A stretch of DNA of 64,000 nt, taken from Epiperipatus broadwayi. Taxonomy: Eukaryota; Onychophora; Udeonychophora; Euonychophora; Peripatidae. Shown here piece after piece: positions 1 through 13,630 of this stretch; position 1 is the stretch's first letter, and the number at the start of each line of letters is the position of its first letter. The notes beneath the pieces were generated by a model. That model was not told where the DNA came from and did not search any database. It saw only the letters and a list, made by a program, of their open reading frames with translations. Position numbers and translations under genes: made by a program. The stretch covers positions 4,914,650 to 4,978,649 of the forward strand of contig JAQFVV010000071.1 in the NCBI GenBank assembly GCA_028023455.1, in the 5' to 3' direction.

Positions 1-3000
1 CTATAGAATACATGAGTATGAAATTATTACAATCATATTTATGCTTTACTAATAAGAATATCGACAATTATCTGACTAATATAAATTAAGTCAGATCTTT
101 TACTTTCTAGCTAATAATAATAAAGATATGTTCAATAATTAGTAAATAGATTATTAAGTGAGTTTATTTTGGATATGTATTTAAATACATAAAAAGTCAT
201 AAGATTTCTTAAAGTCTAAAAAAATCTAAATTTAATTCCATGCAAATGCAAGACCATGAACATGGCATGTGAATGTATTTATAACATTATCATGCAATTT
301 CTTTTCCAAGAGAGTAAGAAAAAGTTAGAAATTTTTAAACTATAATTTAAAAAAAGATTCCAACCTTCAAAAAAAGTATTTGATGACTTATATTTTTAAT
401 TTTATATACTATTTATAAAGTACTAAAATTTTAATGTTCTTAAATGACAAGTTTGTTTAATAAATCCTTTCAGCTATTTCTTTAATTTTAAAAATACTTA
501 TAGGCAGATTTGATTAATTACTCAACTTTTGATTGGATGATTACGAAATTGTCAGAAATGTATTAAATTTCTAAAATTATTTGTCTTAAATCAATTTCTA
601 AAATGCAAAAAATAAATTATGGTTCAGAATACTTAAAGCTAACAATTTTTATTTCAAGTTCTAATCGTAATTTTTTTAAGAAAATAACCAAAACTAATCT
701 GTTGCACATAATATGAAAGTGTTTTTTCCAGCCAATTACAGATTGTCACCATAAGTTATTGCATTCTCTTAACTTCTCTTCTAAAAGTAAATATTTTCAA
801 GTAAAATCTGAATCTAATGACATTATTCTTCTGAAATAATAAATACTACACACATATGTGAAAAAATCACAAATATGTAAACAAACTACAGAAAATATAT
901 TAAAACAAAGAAATAGTACTTTTGAAAACAATCACAAATGCTCTTTTGGAGAGAGAACAAGAAACTGCTAATCAGAAAAATTTCAGGAAAAGTTTGGGCT
1001 TATTTATAATAGTTTTAACTAAAATAATGTCAAATTATTAGTAATAGAACACAAGATAGCATTATGCAGTTAAAGCTTTTGTTGTAAAATGAACCATTAC
1101 ATGGAAAAGTAGCACTAAAAGTAGGTATAAGAGAATGAATTAAAACTGAGCAATACAATGATATATTCTGCACAATTGAAAGGTTAATATATTTATACAA
1201 GCTAACACACAGTTGAATGTAAAGCTAAAGTGAGAATTATAATACTAAGTTGGTATAGTGCTTTCAAGGAATTTCTTTATCCACTTAATCATAGCCAAAA
1301 AGTAATCTGGGGAAAAGATGGAATATATAAACAGAAGATATTCAAAAATATGCAAATTGTGAATTGAAGAGTCCATTTCATGGAGAGAGAGAGGGGAGCA
1401 TGGTTTCTTTCAGTTTATAGTATGGATGTTATTAGCTATATGCCAGGCCTCCTTGATCATATGTTTACTGTCATGTCATTCTGTACATGCAATAGTAGCC
1501 AAGGAGAGTTCTGGTGCTCAAGAAAAACAGGACTATGTTTGAGCTTATCAAAAGCTCTTCTGTATACATAATAATGTTGAGAGATTCATGTGGAGAGGGA
1601 TGCACAAAATTCACCATAGTGCAAGGCCTGGCCACCAGTTTGAGGACATAGGATTTCATATACAATATTAAGAATCTAATCATAGTCTAATCTATCGTTA
1701 GAGTTGTTAATCAGTCTATTTGTTAAAGTTGAGGTATTAAAGCTTAGTCAAAATGATGGAGAAAAGGAATGTGTGGAAGGAAAAGCCAGGATCTGTCATC
1801 TTTGGGTGGATAGAAATTTACTTTATGATAAAATTGTTTTATCCTTCTTGTGAGAGGGCTATATTTAAATCCTATACTACTAAGATCTTTTAAGTATTGT
1901 TGAGTATTAGTTTGATGAGAGATATCATATTTATATAAGTAATAATTTTAGAAGAAAAATGAAAAACAGACCTGCAAATTCATGAGAGCATGGTGAGATT
2001 AATTTGAGATGTGTAAAGCCTCGAGTTTCAAGAAGCTTAATGCACATAGTGTGATTTATCTGAAACACATATCTTTGTAAATAGATATCTAAATATTCCA
2101 GTTTTCTGTGTAAATCTTACCAGACCTTAATGATGTAAAAAGTGTTTCATGTGGCCTGTGGTTAACATTTGAATGAAGTTACATGAGTATTATTTCAGGT
2201 TATTTAATGAGTTTTTCAGGAATATGTGCAACTTTTCTAGACTTCCAGATGATCGCCTGTTTAAAAACATCAGATTATTAGTAGAAAAATTAGTATTTAG
2301 TTACTTTTATTTGACGAGTGCATGTCCCAGAATAAGTGTAATAGTCAATTTCATATTAATGTGCTGATTATAAAAGAGAAATATAATTGTTGTATATAGC
2401 ACATGTATTATTTATTGCTAATTAAAGTTATTTTTACTATTATATGCATTAGAACACACAAAATGTTTATATGTACCTTTCAGCCAATTTATAATTTTTT
2501 TTGTTGTTGATTAGATGTGTAATCGAGATTTTACTATTATTTAATTACGCATACAAATCCTTTTATAATAATTTTCTTTTGTTGCAAACACTTTTCATTG
2601 TTAAAAAAAATTGATTCTTTTGTAAAATATTGTGAGTAATGTTGATTCTCCGAGCACAGCTTTAAGATACACAGAAGACTGGTGCTCAAATTAGTTTAAA
2701 GAAGTGTCGACAGATAAGAAATAAACTGTTTTAATGAAATTGATAGATCTACTTTTTTCATTAATCTTTATTTTGTTAGATTCCTCTCTGCCGATAGAAC
2801 GTTTTATAAGAAAATCAATAACAAATGTTATTATTTTTTACTTCTTATGGGAAGGACAATCAATTTATAAATTTATCTGTTTAAAGACATCTACAATCGT
2901 CTATCATCCAAAGCTTCAAACTATTTGATTCACTTAGAAAAAAAAAAAAAAAAAACTTTTTTTCTAAAGCATTTGATATTGCAACTTTATCCTTTTTATA

Positions 3001-3340
3001 GCTTTTATCCGAGTTAATGTGGTTATTAATATTTATAAATGTTGCCTGTCGGCAGAAAATTGAATAGCGAACAAAGCTAAAATAGTTTAATCTGATAAGT
3101 TATGTGATTTCTAAAGCTTATAACAAAATTTATTTTCCTCTCATTTTGTTATAATAATGGAAAATAGAAAAAAATTATATTATCTTTTTGGCAATGCCTG
3201 GATATATCTTAATTATGAATATAAAGGGATTAAAGCACCCATTTGATTTTAAAATATGAAGAAAATTGCTAAATAAATTAAATGTTTAAATTAAGAATTT
3301 ATGTACAGCTAATCATTAAAAAAACGGCGTTATTTTATAT
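1..3340. other. AT-rich non-coding DNA, nothing recognised
   Basis: This stretch contains only short chance open frames (the longest about 70 codons), scattered A and T runs and a 20-nt A run near 2940. I see no recognisable domain, RNA gene or terminal repeat. It could be intergenic or intronic. Confidence 0.5.
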
Positions 3341-3756
3341 AAAACAGACAAAACTTTCCATACAGTAGTGCCACTCAGTGCAAGCCAGAGTAATCAATGG
3401 ATGCCAGAACGCTTGTGCATAAAGTGCAGTGCTCTCACATCCAAGGCTCCTCACTGATGAAGGCGACAAGCCAGAAACTACTCTGGGGATATTGGATGAG
3501 TAGGCACTAGATAGGGATTTTATGCACAAGGTGCAGTGCTCTCAGATCCAAGGCTCCTCACTGATGAAGGCCACAAGCCAGAAACTAGTCTGGGGATATT
3601 GAATGAGTAGGCACTAGATGGGGATTATATGCATAAGTCTTCTGGCATCCATTGATTACTCTGGCTTGCACTGAGTGGCAATAAGTATAGAGAGTTTTCT
3701 CTGTTTTAATAACAGTTATGAACAAGCATAGAAAGTGATGATCATGTGATGTTATT
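3341..3756. repeat. Foldback element, family A, copy 1
   Basis: The two ends (3341-3408 and 3641-3707) are near-perfect inverted repeats of each other, with the core 'cagtagtgccact' on the left and its complement on the right. Between them lies a 107-bp tandem duplication (3424-3530 and 3531-3637), each unit containing 'cactgatgaagg', 'acaagccagaaact' and 'ctggggatatt'. The right side continues into an outer segment with 'gatcatgtgatgtta' that is also seen at other copies. At least seven related copies lie in this window. No open frame of note. This could be a foldback DNA transposon or a palindromic relic of a Penelope-like element. Confidence 0.75.
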
Positions 3757-4133
3757 TTATATATTGATCTGCTATTGGGAAATCTGATGTTTCCTAAATA
3801 GATAGTCAGAGTATCCAAAAATCTGATTTTAATTCAATTCTGTCTCTTGGTTGGGTGGTGATGAAGTTTCAGTCTTCTACATATTTACAAAAAGTGGCAT
3901 GTTTTCCTATATTTTTGCTACCTGTTGTTTTATGTGTATATACATGAGTAACCCTTTCCACTTTTTAGCCAAAATAAGAGCTAGAATTAGACATGGTGTT
4001 GAAATATTTCTTGAAGAAAAGTATTGAAAGGATTAAAAGGTAACCTCTTAAAATATCAAATTAGAAAAATGGAGCACCGTGTTATATATATAAGCATATT
4101 TGTAATTTATCGATAAATTTGTATAGTCAAATT

Positions 4134-4203
4134 TACCATATGATACTAAATCATCCAATGCACTTTACTACTGTTACACAATGCTTTATTTACCACCCTC
4201 TTT
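4134..4203 (+). repeat. Single arm of foldback family I
   Basis: About 70 bp (containing 'actaaatcatccaatgcac' and 'cacaatgctttatttacca') match both arms of the palindromic element at 32999-33472. Only one arm is visible here, so this is a relic. Confidence 0.6.
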
Positions 4204-4342
4204 TATTTCTATAATAGTTTTTCAGTCTTTTTTTTAAAATTAAAGTTGCAATACTTCTTTACAAATAGCTATTTATTATTATTATGTAATGTATACAGTG
4301 GACTATCCTCTCTATTGGAAATGTATGGTGTTTATCTCTTCA

Positions 4343-4685
4343 CCACTCAAAGAAGTATGGAGAGATGCATGTTGGGAGTAATGAGAAGAGATGAAAATGC
4401 AATATATGGGTAAGAGAACAAACACGTGTTACTGATCTCATTGAAAAAATTAAAAGACTGAAGTGGAGTTGTGCTGGACATATTGCTAGAAGAGATGATA
4501 ATAGATGGACAACTGATATCTTAAACTGGATTCCAAGAGATTGTAAAAGACCCGAAAGAGACCACATGTGAGATGGATGGATGAAATAAGAAAGTATGCA
4601 GGGGTGATGTGGAGGAGATGGATTGAACTTGGAGAGACCTTCATCCTGCAGTGGATTGATAATGGTTGATGATGATGATGATGAT
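4343..4685 (+). mobile_element. 5'-truncated RTE-like non-LTR retrotransposon tail
   Basis: Translated with a frameshift near 4410, this gives the C-terminal part of an RTE-like polyprotein: 'QRSMERCMLGV', then 'LIEKIKRLKWSCAGHIARR' followed by 'DDNRWTTDILNWIPRDCKRP'. The same order of motifs occurs in the longer copy at 50.4-52.4 kb. It ends in a (GAT)n tail at about 4668-4685, which is the typical tail style of RTE-clade elements. Stops and the frameshift make it inactive. Confidence 0.85.
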
Positions 4686-5210
4686 CTCTTTTCACTTTAG
4701 TTATTTCCTGTCTATTTTGTACTCAAGTGAAACAGAATGAGAGCAAAATTAATGCAATTTAACACTTTCAAAAAGCAAATAATTGCTTTAGGTGGAAAAC
4801 AGAAAAATATTAATAAGTAATAAAATTTGATGATATTAAATGAAAATTTTCAGTAATTATTGAGATGCATTTTATATGTACTCATCTTTGTATATATCTT
4901 AGATTAATTTTTCAAATTATCATCATTATCAAACACTCTAAGAAAAAGTGTCCTATACGCCATGACATAGAGTAAATGGAAACCATAGAAACATAATCTT
5001 AATAATTACATCTTTTTTTAAATTTAATAACATTTTTATACTTATAATCTTTATACATTTTTTTCATTAAAAAAAAAAGCCAAAACCTAGTGTTTATATA
5101 TTAACATTCTTTTTTCTACCCACATTTTTGTAATGAATAAATGTGAGATGGTAGTACTTAATAAATTTCTATCCCCAGACAATTTTTTACTTTATGATTT
5201 TTATCAGTTA

Positions 5211-5272
5211 GGAGCTTTTGGATCTGGGATCATTGTTCCAGGGTCTTTGATATGCTATCAAGCTACTAGCCC
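5211..5272 (-). repeat. Possible decayed tRNA-derived retroposon
   Basis: Read on the minus strand it contains an A-box-like 'tagcttgatagca' and, about 25 nt later, a B-box-like 'ggaacaatgatcc'. These are the spacing and order of an internal Pol III promoter. No tail or target duplication is visible, so this may be a chance resemblance. Confidence 0.3.
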
Positions 5273-5558
5273 AAATGGAAAAACATTAACATTTTTTTTT
5301 TAATTTGGGATGGTAGCTTAATATTAAAGCAAAGAAATAAAAAATGATTGCTAAAAATTAGGTACAGGTAAGTTGGTTGTGAAATATAACTAAACAACAT
5401 TAGTAAAATCATCTTTATTAAATAAAATTGAGAAGTAATGGGTAAACTTATTTTAATATCAAACTATGAAATAATCTATACCTTTATATAAATTGATTAG
5501 TATCATCATTTAACATATGAGGTTCGAATAGTTTTCCCATGAGGAAGTGGTGACTGGT

Positions 5559-5561
<3 letters not shown>

Positions 5562-5600
<39 letters not shown>
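5562..5600. repeat. (TA)n microsatellite
   Basis: About 19 uninterrupted TA units. An apparent minus-strand open frame across it has an isoleucine-tyrosine run and is an artefact. Confidence 0.95.
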
Positions 5601-5602
<2 letters not shown>

Positions 5603-5797
5603 GCATAGAAATAAAATAATATCTATTAAATAGAGAAAATCTAAACTTTTGATATAAAACTTGATTAGCTTTAGGAATTGTCAATTAGCAGTAATGGATA
5701 ATTTCTTAGTAACATCAAAAGTTTAAGTTTATCTTTATTTAATGGATATTACCTTCTCATTTCTATTCATTACTATAATTACAACATTTAATTCAAC

Positions 5798-5840
5798 ATA
5801 TATATATATATATATTGTACCACCAATGAAAACACACACG

Positions 5841-5871
<31 letters not shown>

Positions 5872-5872
5872 T
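5798..5872. repeat. Compound TA / CA / TA microsatellite
   Basis: A TA run (5798-5816), a short unique spacer, a CA run (about 5832-5854) and another TA run (to 5872). Confidence 0.9.
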
Positions 5873-6390
5873 GTGCCCTTGTCTGTAGGTCATAGGTAGG
5901 GTAGAAAGGTCAATTATTAAAAAATTTTAAATTTTAAGTTATATTTGTAAGATATATAAATAATAATAAGAGAATGAGATTTTATAGTACAATTTAAAGC
6001 TAAAAATACCTGGTAGGTAACAGTGTAATAAATTATTTTAAAAGAAAACAATTAAATAAAGCTTAAATATCATTGCTTATGGTTGTGAAAGCTGGCCATA
6101 TAAAATAATACAGCTATAGATAGTTAAAAGTAGATTAATAATTTGAATATAATATTTTAAAACTAATAAATTAAATAAATGAAATGTAATGTTATAATTG
6201 TATTTAATAATAAAATTTAATAGAGTATAATTTATTAATAAACTGTGGGATGGTGAGAATTATATTTAGTTCTACATTTTAAAATTATTTTCTAAATTTT
6301 TTTATAAAATATATCAGTTTTGGTAATTTAAACCAAGACGTAAATAAAAAAAATCATTTTGATAAAAGTTAGTAAACACGTGACCGTATA

Positions 6391-9300
6391 TTAAATACCT
6401 TCACGCACACTCTTGGTAAAATAATAATAAACTGCGTGAATTTAAAACTAGATATAATTGCCATCGATCTTTAAAGTGAAAGTTAAAAAGTATTAAATAT
6501 TGTTTTAATAATTATTTTAAAACTTAGATGATTTTTTTTTATAAATAAAACTATAATTGAATTTAAAAATATTGGTATAAATATTCCAGACATTACGTCA
6601 TCAGTTCTTAACTTTAAACATCTATTCTGTTATCAAAATAAAATGAATAAATTGTTCGCGCTAAAATAAATAGTAACCAATCAAAGGATGTAAAATTAGC
6701 AGACAAAAATCTAAGAATTATACAGAGCGGGGAGAAGTGATGTGAAAGTGAAAGGGAAAGTAACAAAATTTTTATGGCTGGTAACATCGTAGCTGAACAG
6801 TAATATAAATTTATAATTTCGGATTTATTCTAAAGTTATTCTGTAACATATAATATATTTTTGACTACAGAGATATGGATTGCTAATTTTAAGTTTATCT
6901 TACCAGAAAATTTTATTCAAATTTAACCAGAAAGCCTACAGTAACATGGAAGTACAAGAAAAAATATTTAAAGTGATTGCTGAAAGAAAAATAATTGGAA
7001 ATCATCTTAATGCCACTTTAGTTGTGCTCAACCTGAAACTTAATCTTATAACTGAAAGGAATACAATTGGGACGATATGTGAAAATCTGAAAAAGAAGCT
7101 GAAGGTCGTCAAGAACAATTTATGGCGATAAATTTACAGGGCTACTTTAAAACTAAGTTATACTTCTCTATGAACAAAATTTTAATATGCGTTCTAGTAC
7201 CAAGAAAATTAATAATGAAGAAAAGTGTTTATTTTAAAAGGGAAACATTATTAAAACTATAGTTCCCGAATGTTAAAGTAAAGAAAAGTTAAAGACTAAT
7301 ATGAAAGTGATATATGTATTTTATAGGAAAGAGCTGAAACCTTTATCCAATAAGAAGAGAAAATATTGTAAAGTATTCAATGAAAATAATGCTTGAACAA
7401 AGAAATATAAAATTAAATGACTAAATAAAAATGGATCCATGGAAACCAGAAAATTATTGAAGATTTAAATAAAATATCTACAAGATGCATCGGGGGGAAA
7501 CAAAGCGCGCGGGAAAAAGCTAGCAGACTATGTTGGAGATATCAAGAATTAATAAGTGTATAAAATATTGAGAAAACTAAGGATCATCATCGATGAAGAT
7601 TATTAAACAGAGTTATTTTTTTTATAGAACATTAAGTGACTGAAGAAAAAATAAAGTATATATTTTTTTTTTAGCTTTACGATGAACAATTTTCAAGCAA
7701 GTTCGACAAAGCAGTATCAAATATAATTTAATATTTTTATTTGATTGTATTTAAAATATAAAAATTCTATATTAGCTTAGGGAAACATATAAACATGAAT
7801 TTAAGAATAAGGAGATTTAAATATAATAGCTTAATAGAATGATAGAAATATTATTATAAAAATAAAATGTATGTATGGAAATTTTAAATATCTACAAGAA
7901 GTAATGGAACGGTGAAGCCTTCAGAATACGATCAAGAAGATAGAGATCGTTTTGGTAATTGTGATATTATTGATAATGCATAATGTATTTTTTTTTAGGT
8001 CATTTATTAATGAAGAATGATGTATGAAAGTTTTTAAATTATAAGTACCCATTTTATCCAACATTAAAACATATATTTGAGATAGTAGTAATTTTAAATG
8101 TGCATGCAATAAGTTGTTTTAAAAATATAATTAATAATAAGTATCATAATAATTATGTGATTCTTTTGAACTTTTATGTTGTAAAATCTTCAGATAATTT
8201 TAAAATAGTTGGTATATTATAAATATACGAGATAAGTAGTAAAAGATTTTCTTAAGAATAGCTGTATAGTTTGAACTAAAAATGAATTTTATTATTGTTA
8301 GAAATGTAGACAGAATTTGTCGATGTACTGCATAGATAAATCTAGAGAAATAAAATCGGATAGTGACTTGGTAGTACTGGTGTAAGAAACAAGATGATGT
8401 TTTTTGCCAATAAATAAGAAAATCAAATATTTGGATCATAGTATTTTGTGTGAATTCAGTATAGCTAACTAAGTCCTATCACTGAACACATATATTTTGG
8501 ACAGTGTTTTTTTACGTATCTTTGAAACTTTTTGATGTTATATAAAGCTGAAGGAATTGCTTTAACATCACTCCTATAGTAGAGGTGGATAGACAGATAA
8601 AGGTCACTCCTCTATGGTGTTCTTTAAATTCACTGTGCCATCATTGTCAAGTTTTATGATGGATAACATTCTAGTTATTTATGATCCTTTGCATCTATTT
8701 TCGCTATCCTTGTTTCATGAATATACATCGTCAGAAAGATATTTTTATAGAAATGATACATAAAATAGAAATGAGGCTAGGTTGTCGTTATGTAAGAATA
8801 GTTTATTTACTAGAATGAGTTAGAATTGTTATTTTAAAAATGAAAGTATAAATGTCATAAAGAGATGAAGAATCATATGATATAGTTTTAAAAAGTAATT
8901 CTGAAATGAATATAAGATTTTAAAGGAAAATCTAAACAAAGTTTTAAAAGTAATAATAAAATTTTAATATTTTATATGATATTTAAAAATAGAGATTGCA
9001 TGTTGGTTGAGAAATGATTAAATAATGTGTAACAGATATATGTATTTGTGCATGTTGTGTTAATGATTATAGTTACCATAAGAAGCAAAGGCTTGGATAA
9101 GTATTTGATTAATAATTATTGTATAGTCAATAATAAAACGGAACATCAAACTGTCAAGAAGGGTTTGAATCTTTAGGATTCCATATGAATAATATAAAAA
9201 TAGAATTTTATGATTTTGTATAGTTTTACTACGAAGGTAAAAATTTTTGTAAAAATATAATTTTAAAATTAATAGAGATATAAAGTAGTAATGATAATTA

Positions 9301-10356
9301 TTGATAGATACATTTTTGTAACAAGCTCAACTAAAATCAAATATCTAATAATAATAATACTGTATAAGAGTTAAAAATAAAATAAGTAGAAATTTAATGT
9401 TAAGAGATAAACTAGTAAAGTAATTTTTGTAACAGGAAAGTAGGGATATCCGATGTACATAATGTAAATATTGTTATTTGTATAATTATTAATAAACTAT
9501 GTTGTAAATTTATTTGTAAGCTTCGTGTCTTAATTATATTTCTCCACATAGAATGCATGATATCGCAATACACATTTATAATTGAAAGAATATAATTTTG
9601 CAAAAGTAGATAAAATAAAAGTGTTATAATAATTTTTGAAAATTTATTTGTATGATAAAATTAAAGGAGTATAATTATATGTTTATTGGTCATACGTTGG
9701 TTGCACAATATTAAAATAAATTATATGCTAATATTAAACAGTATTTTGATTGTCAGATTATTAAATACTACCACGAACGTAATATTTATTTATTTATTTC
9801 ATTTAAGAAGAAATAGGATTACATTATACTATTATTATCATTATTCTTATTTATTATTGTTAGTTGTTACGTAGTGAATTTATGAATAAAATTCCCTTCT
9901 CATAGTTTACTACCGTAATTTAAATCAGTTTAAATGCAATTTATGAACCTGAGATTTATTTTATTTGATTTGATTTTATTTCATTTATTTACTTAAATTA
10001 TTTAATTGAGCTAGATTATTATTATTGAAAAGAGCTTGATTATTATCTTAATCGGAATGAAAAGAGCTTGGAAAGTCATAAGAATACCATAAGTTGATTA
10101 TTTAGTATAGTGTTCTTATGCCATTGGGATAGTATCAGGTGGATATATCTCAATGTAGTCTGTCTCGCTCCCCGTGTCGTCGCTCCATGTCTCATGAAAA
10201 TAATAAATTTTTAATAATATAACTGTATTTATATTTTAAAGTTTAGAGCTAGTAGTAATCATTTTAATAAATTAATTTCATTCATTTTGTTAAGACTGAG
10301 CTAGAGAGAGAACCGGAATTTAAGTATATATCGATTATTATGGAGAGAGGAGGGGG

Positions 10357-10425
<69 letters not shown>

Positions 10426-10500
10426 TGTGTTACATATGTAATCATTTAATAATAAATGATCAAATTGATTTTAAAAAGAAAAGAAAAATGAGAATAATAA
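6391..10500. other. Diffuse region, possibly old transposon debris
   Basis: No gene is recognisable. A few islands have unusual CG-containing sequence for this window: around 6645-6740, 7490-7530 ('aaagcgcgcgggaaaaagc') and 10150-10195 ('ctcgctccccgtgtcgtc'). The open frame at 6880-7131 (83 codons; second Met at residue 23 begins a Lys/Leu/Ile-rich segment 'MEVQEKIFKVIAERK') has no family I can name. The islands could be remnants of one decayed element, but I found no matching terminal repeats. Confidence 0.3.
10365..10422. repeat. (TA)n microsatellite
   Basis: About 29 TA units following a G-rich 'gaggagggggggg' run. Confidence 0.95.
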
Positions 10501-10664
10501 AATATAAATTATAATATGTTTTTGAAGAGTTTTTTTTTTGTTTTAAAATAAATTTATTAAACATAGTAACATAGTAATATACAGTTAAACTTTATAAAAA
10601 ATTACATAGCATTCAGAATGAAACTTGAAAAAGTCAATGCAGAGAAAAGGGTATCTTAATAAGA

Positions 10665-11006
10665 TTAAGAGGAAAATAAAACTTTCACCCAAGTATCATC
10701 ATGTAGACTCACAGGTGAAAGCAGAGAGTCTTGCTGCTTGACTAGGTCAAGAAGCTTGATAATGACAGTTAGAGCCGAGTCCTGAGAATGACCAAAGATG
10801 AGCCTGCAATGTGTCAACCATAAAGAAAATGTTATAAAGATAGATAATCTTATTGCTGCAAAAGATCCCTTCTTGAGAGTATTAGAAACAGAAAGAGCAT
10901 CCCTAAGATCCAGAGAGACATTCACAACAATAAAGTCCCTAATCGACTTAAGAGCAGGACGAATATAGAAAATATGGAGAATTTCAAAAATAAAGTATTG
11001 TGTCAT
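10665..11006 (-). pseudogene. Possible C-terminal fragment of a non-LTR retrotransposon polyprotein
   Basis: A 113-codon open frame starting MTQYFIFEILHI. Its middle part, 'AAIRLSIFITFSLWLTHCRL' followed by IFGHSQDS and then a Leu-rich helix 'ALTVIIKLLDLVKQQDSLL', resembles the segment that follows the zinc-knuckle region at the end of many animal non-LTR reverse transcriptases, where an aliphatic helix leads to 'SLW' and a basic patch. No reverse transcriptase core or zinc knuckle is present here. Codon use and base composition are richer in G and C than the flanks, which also suggests a once-coding sequence. The assignment is tentative; a chance open frame of this length is possible in this window. 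Confidence 0.35.
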
Positions 11007-11009
11007 CTT

Positions 11010-12800
11010 TTCATTGAAAAATAAAAGAAAGTTTTATTATTAAATAGTGAGTGGGGGGGGGATAATTTTAAGTAAAAGTTAGAATGAGCTCTCCTGTTTA
11101 CAAATTTAATGAAGAAACAAAAAGATAAAATAATGAATATAAAAATGAAATTAAACTAAAAATATAATTTGTAACAAGAAAACTTTCAAAATTTGCAATT
11201 CATTACAGATTACTTGGCTGATAAAAAGAAAAGATAACTTCCATTTATACTAATTAAAGAAACAAAGAAAAAGACTATGGACATTATCTTATCAAAGTAT
11301 TAGATTAATCTAAGCAAAAGATTAAGTTAAAATGGAATGCAAAAATTAATTAAGGAAAATATAAAATAAATTAAATTAGTTTGAAGGATGATAAAGAGAA
11401 ATGATGAAAAAGAAACATATAAAAGGACTGAGAAACAAGAAATCATCAGTCATTGTCATTATTATTATTATTATTATTGCCACTCAGATTATTTCAGATG
11501 CAGTAAAATTATTAATCAACACTGCTGTATTACTATAAAAATTAAAAAAGAAAAGATGGCAAAAAGCTATCCATGCTTCCAGGATGGGTGTACATTGACC
11601 TTTCTTCACTGAAGGCCAACTGAGTAGCATGCAGTGCTAAACAACAGCACAAGTATGCAACTGGCCTTAAATCCCAGTCCTCAGTACCATCATATGTTCT
11701 TCACCTGGAACTCATTTCTGTCTCATAATCTGTGAACTACCAATAAACTCTCTCTCTTCATTGCAAACTGGATAATCATTATGAAGCCAAAACCATCAAT
11801 GGAAAAAAAGGCCAACTGGTTGGTAATTGACAAATAAGAAAACAAACAAGCAACTGTACCCATGAAAGTTCAGCATGCTATCCAAATCATAGGTAAATAT
11901 AATTCTTACTCTTCCATTTTAAAGACTTGCACATATATGTGAATAAAATAACTTTAATGATCTCTAATAGTTATCACCATTGTAATCTTTAATATTGCAT
12001 TCTTGTATTCATATTATATTATGTTATATATAGGTGTGTGTATATGTCATTTTTTATTATATCATGATATAATTATGCTTGTGGAAAATAAAATATTTGT
12101 TTGCTTAATTATTGTCCAATCAATTTTCTCTCTTATAATTGTGACACTAATAGGTTGAGTTATAAATAAGTGTTGTGAAGTGTGTCAGAGATTTGCCCTT
12201 GCAATTGAGAAAGTGCTGGATTGTGTACCTGCTGCTTCTATAACCTGTGGTTAGCTGGTCCCTGACGTTAACCCTCAAAACCAATAAAATGTTTATATGG
12301 CAGGGGTTTGAATCTAGCAACCAAGAAGTTCTATAACCTAGAAATGTAATCATAGGTTATACTTTGTATAGCCTTGGTCTGGTTATAGATACCATAGATG
12401 TTTGATTTATCTGTCTGCTGCAGTAATGGAAGTGCAGTCTTAATTAAAATTGAGATCTAAAGAAAGTTATCAGAATGATTTTCTCTGACCCAGTTCAATT
12501 GGCTTTCCAACATGGATGCTGAATACCACAAATACTAGAATAATTAAAATCACAATTAAAGTTAAAATTAAAAAAGTTCAAAACCAAATTTTAAAGAAAT
12601 GCAAAATTGCATAATAAAAGTTGAAATTGGTGGGTAGTATAAGAAGAGAATGGACCAAAGCAAAGAAATTATAATATTAAGTAGTAAAATGTAAATAAAA
12701 AGGAGATAATCTAGAGAGATAAATATTTTATACAGATTAGAGGTATTGATGGTAAGGTAGGAATCAGAAATAATTAATGGGTTGGAGGTGGCCGTATACT
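11010..12800. other. Non-coding DNA with two mildly GC-richer islands
   Basis: Islands at about 11570-11900 and 12170-12400 are richer in G and C than their surroundings and may be old dispersed repeats. The second includes 'ggggtttgaatctagcaac', which resembles a Pol III B-box. I see no open frame with a recognisable domain and no second copy in the window. Confidence 0.35.
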
Positions 12801-12879
12801 TCATTCAAGTAAGATATTTAAAATTAAAATAATACAGAAGAAATGACAGAAGTGCGGAGAAAAGAAATAAAAGGGTGGG

Positions 12880-13630
12880 TTTTGGAAAGAGGGATAGGGA
12901 AGTACTAGATAGCATAAAAACAGATATAGATAATCCAGTAGGGAGAATAGATATATTAGAAAGTGAATGGGAAAAGATGGATAAGGAATAGGAAAGTTTA
13001 AGAAAATATGCACAGTCAAATAGCTCAAATATTGCAAATATAAATGAACTAAAAAAATAAATATAATTTGGATAAAAATTTAAGTGGGAACTAGAAAATA
13101 TTTTTGGCCCAAATGATAACCCTGAATGTGAAAATAAATCTGTGTCAGAAAAAAAAAACATAGTGAAAAGGGAGTAGAAAGAATAGAAATAGAGAAAAGT
13201 GAGTTACAAAATAGTAGTGTAAATATTGACCGTATAAAACAGAAAAACATGGGTATGTACACAATTTAAAGAATAGTCCTGCTAATGTCAAGAAATTTAT
13301 ACAAATAAAAATATGTGCTGAAAGGAAAGTAGCCTAGAGAATGGCAGAGTTTATTAAAGTATTCGACAGCATGAGGTTTGATTATGTAGCCAAAGAGAAA
13401 AAATTTAAACTCTGTGAAAGAGATGAAAATATAAATAGTGTAAATCAAGCCATAATAATAATGGTTGGAGCAAAATAATAGATGTAGATTGTCATATAGC
13501 CCTAAAGAAAGGGGGGTTTCTAAATATACTAGATATGCTTGCTGAGAAATGGAAGCAAAATGCCTGGAACACCAAGCCAGGCCTCGGAGTAGATCATGAC
13601 TTCTTGATCCGAACGGGTATATAAGAAATC
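12880..13630 (+). pseudogene. Purine-rich, coding-like relic (unknown protein)
   Basis: On the plus strand several short frames look coding despite frameshifts and stops: a charged helical stretch near 12945-13050 ('RIDILESEWEKMDKE'), a 45-codon frame at 13341-13478 (MAEFIKVFDSMRFDYVAKEK at its start) and, in another frame, about 47 codons at 13481-13623 including 'KPGLGVDHDFLIRTGI'. The helical, charged start could be a coiled coil such as found in retrotransposon ORF1 proteins, but I recognise no family. The long minus-strand frames here (118 and 127 codons) are Phe/Ser/Leu-rich and are best explained as shadows of the purine-rich plus strand. Confidence 0.3.

Larger units (their letters stand above)
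4690..6390. other. AT-rich non-coding DNA with TA/CA repeats
   Basis: Apart from the microsatellites and the possible tRNA-like relic listed separately, I see no gene. The small open frames here cross the TA repeat or are chance frames. Confidence 0.45.

Noticed and set aside
6391-10200. A complete LTR or other large element spanning the CG-containing islands
   Set aside because: I found no matching terminal repeats, primer site or protein motif to join the islands.
12801-13161. Long minus-strand frames (78 and 118 codons) rich in Phe, Ser, Leu and Pro
   Set aside because: The opposite strand is purine-rich, which removes stops on this strand. The plus strand shows the more protein-like composition.
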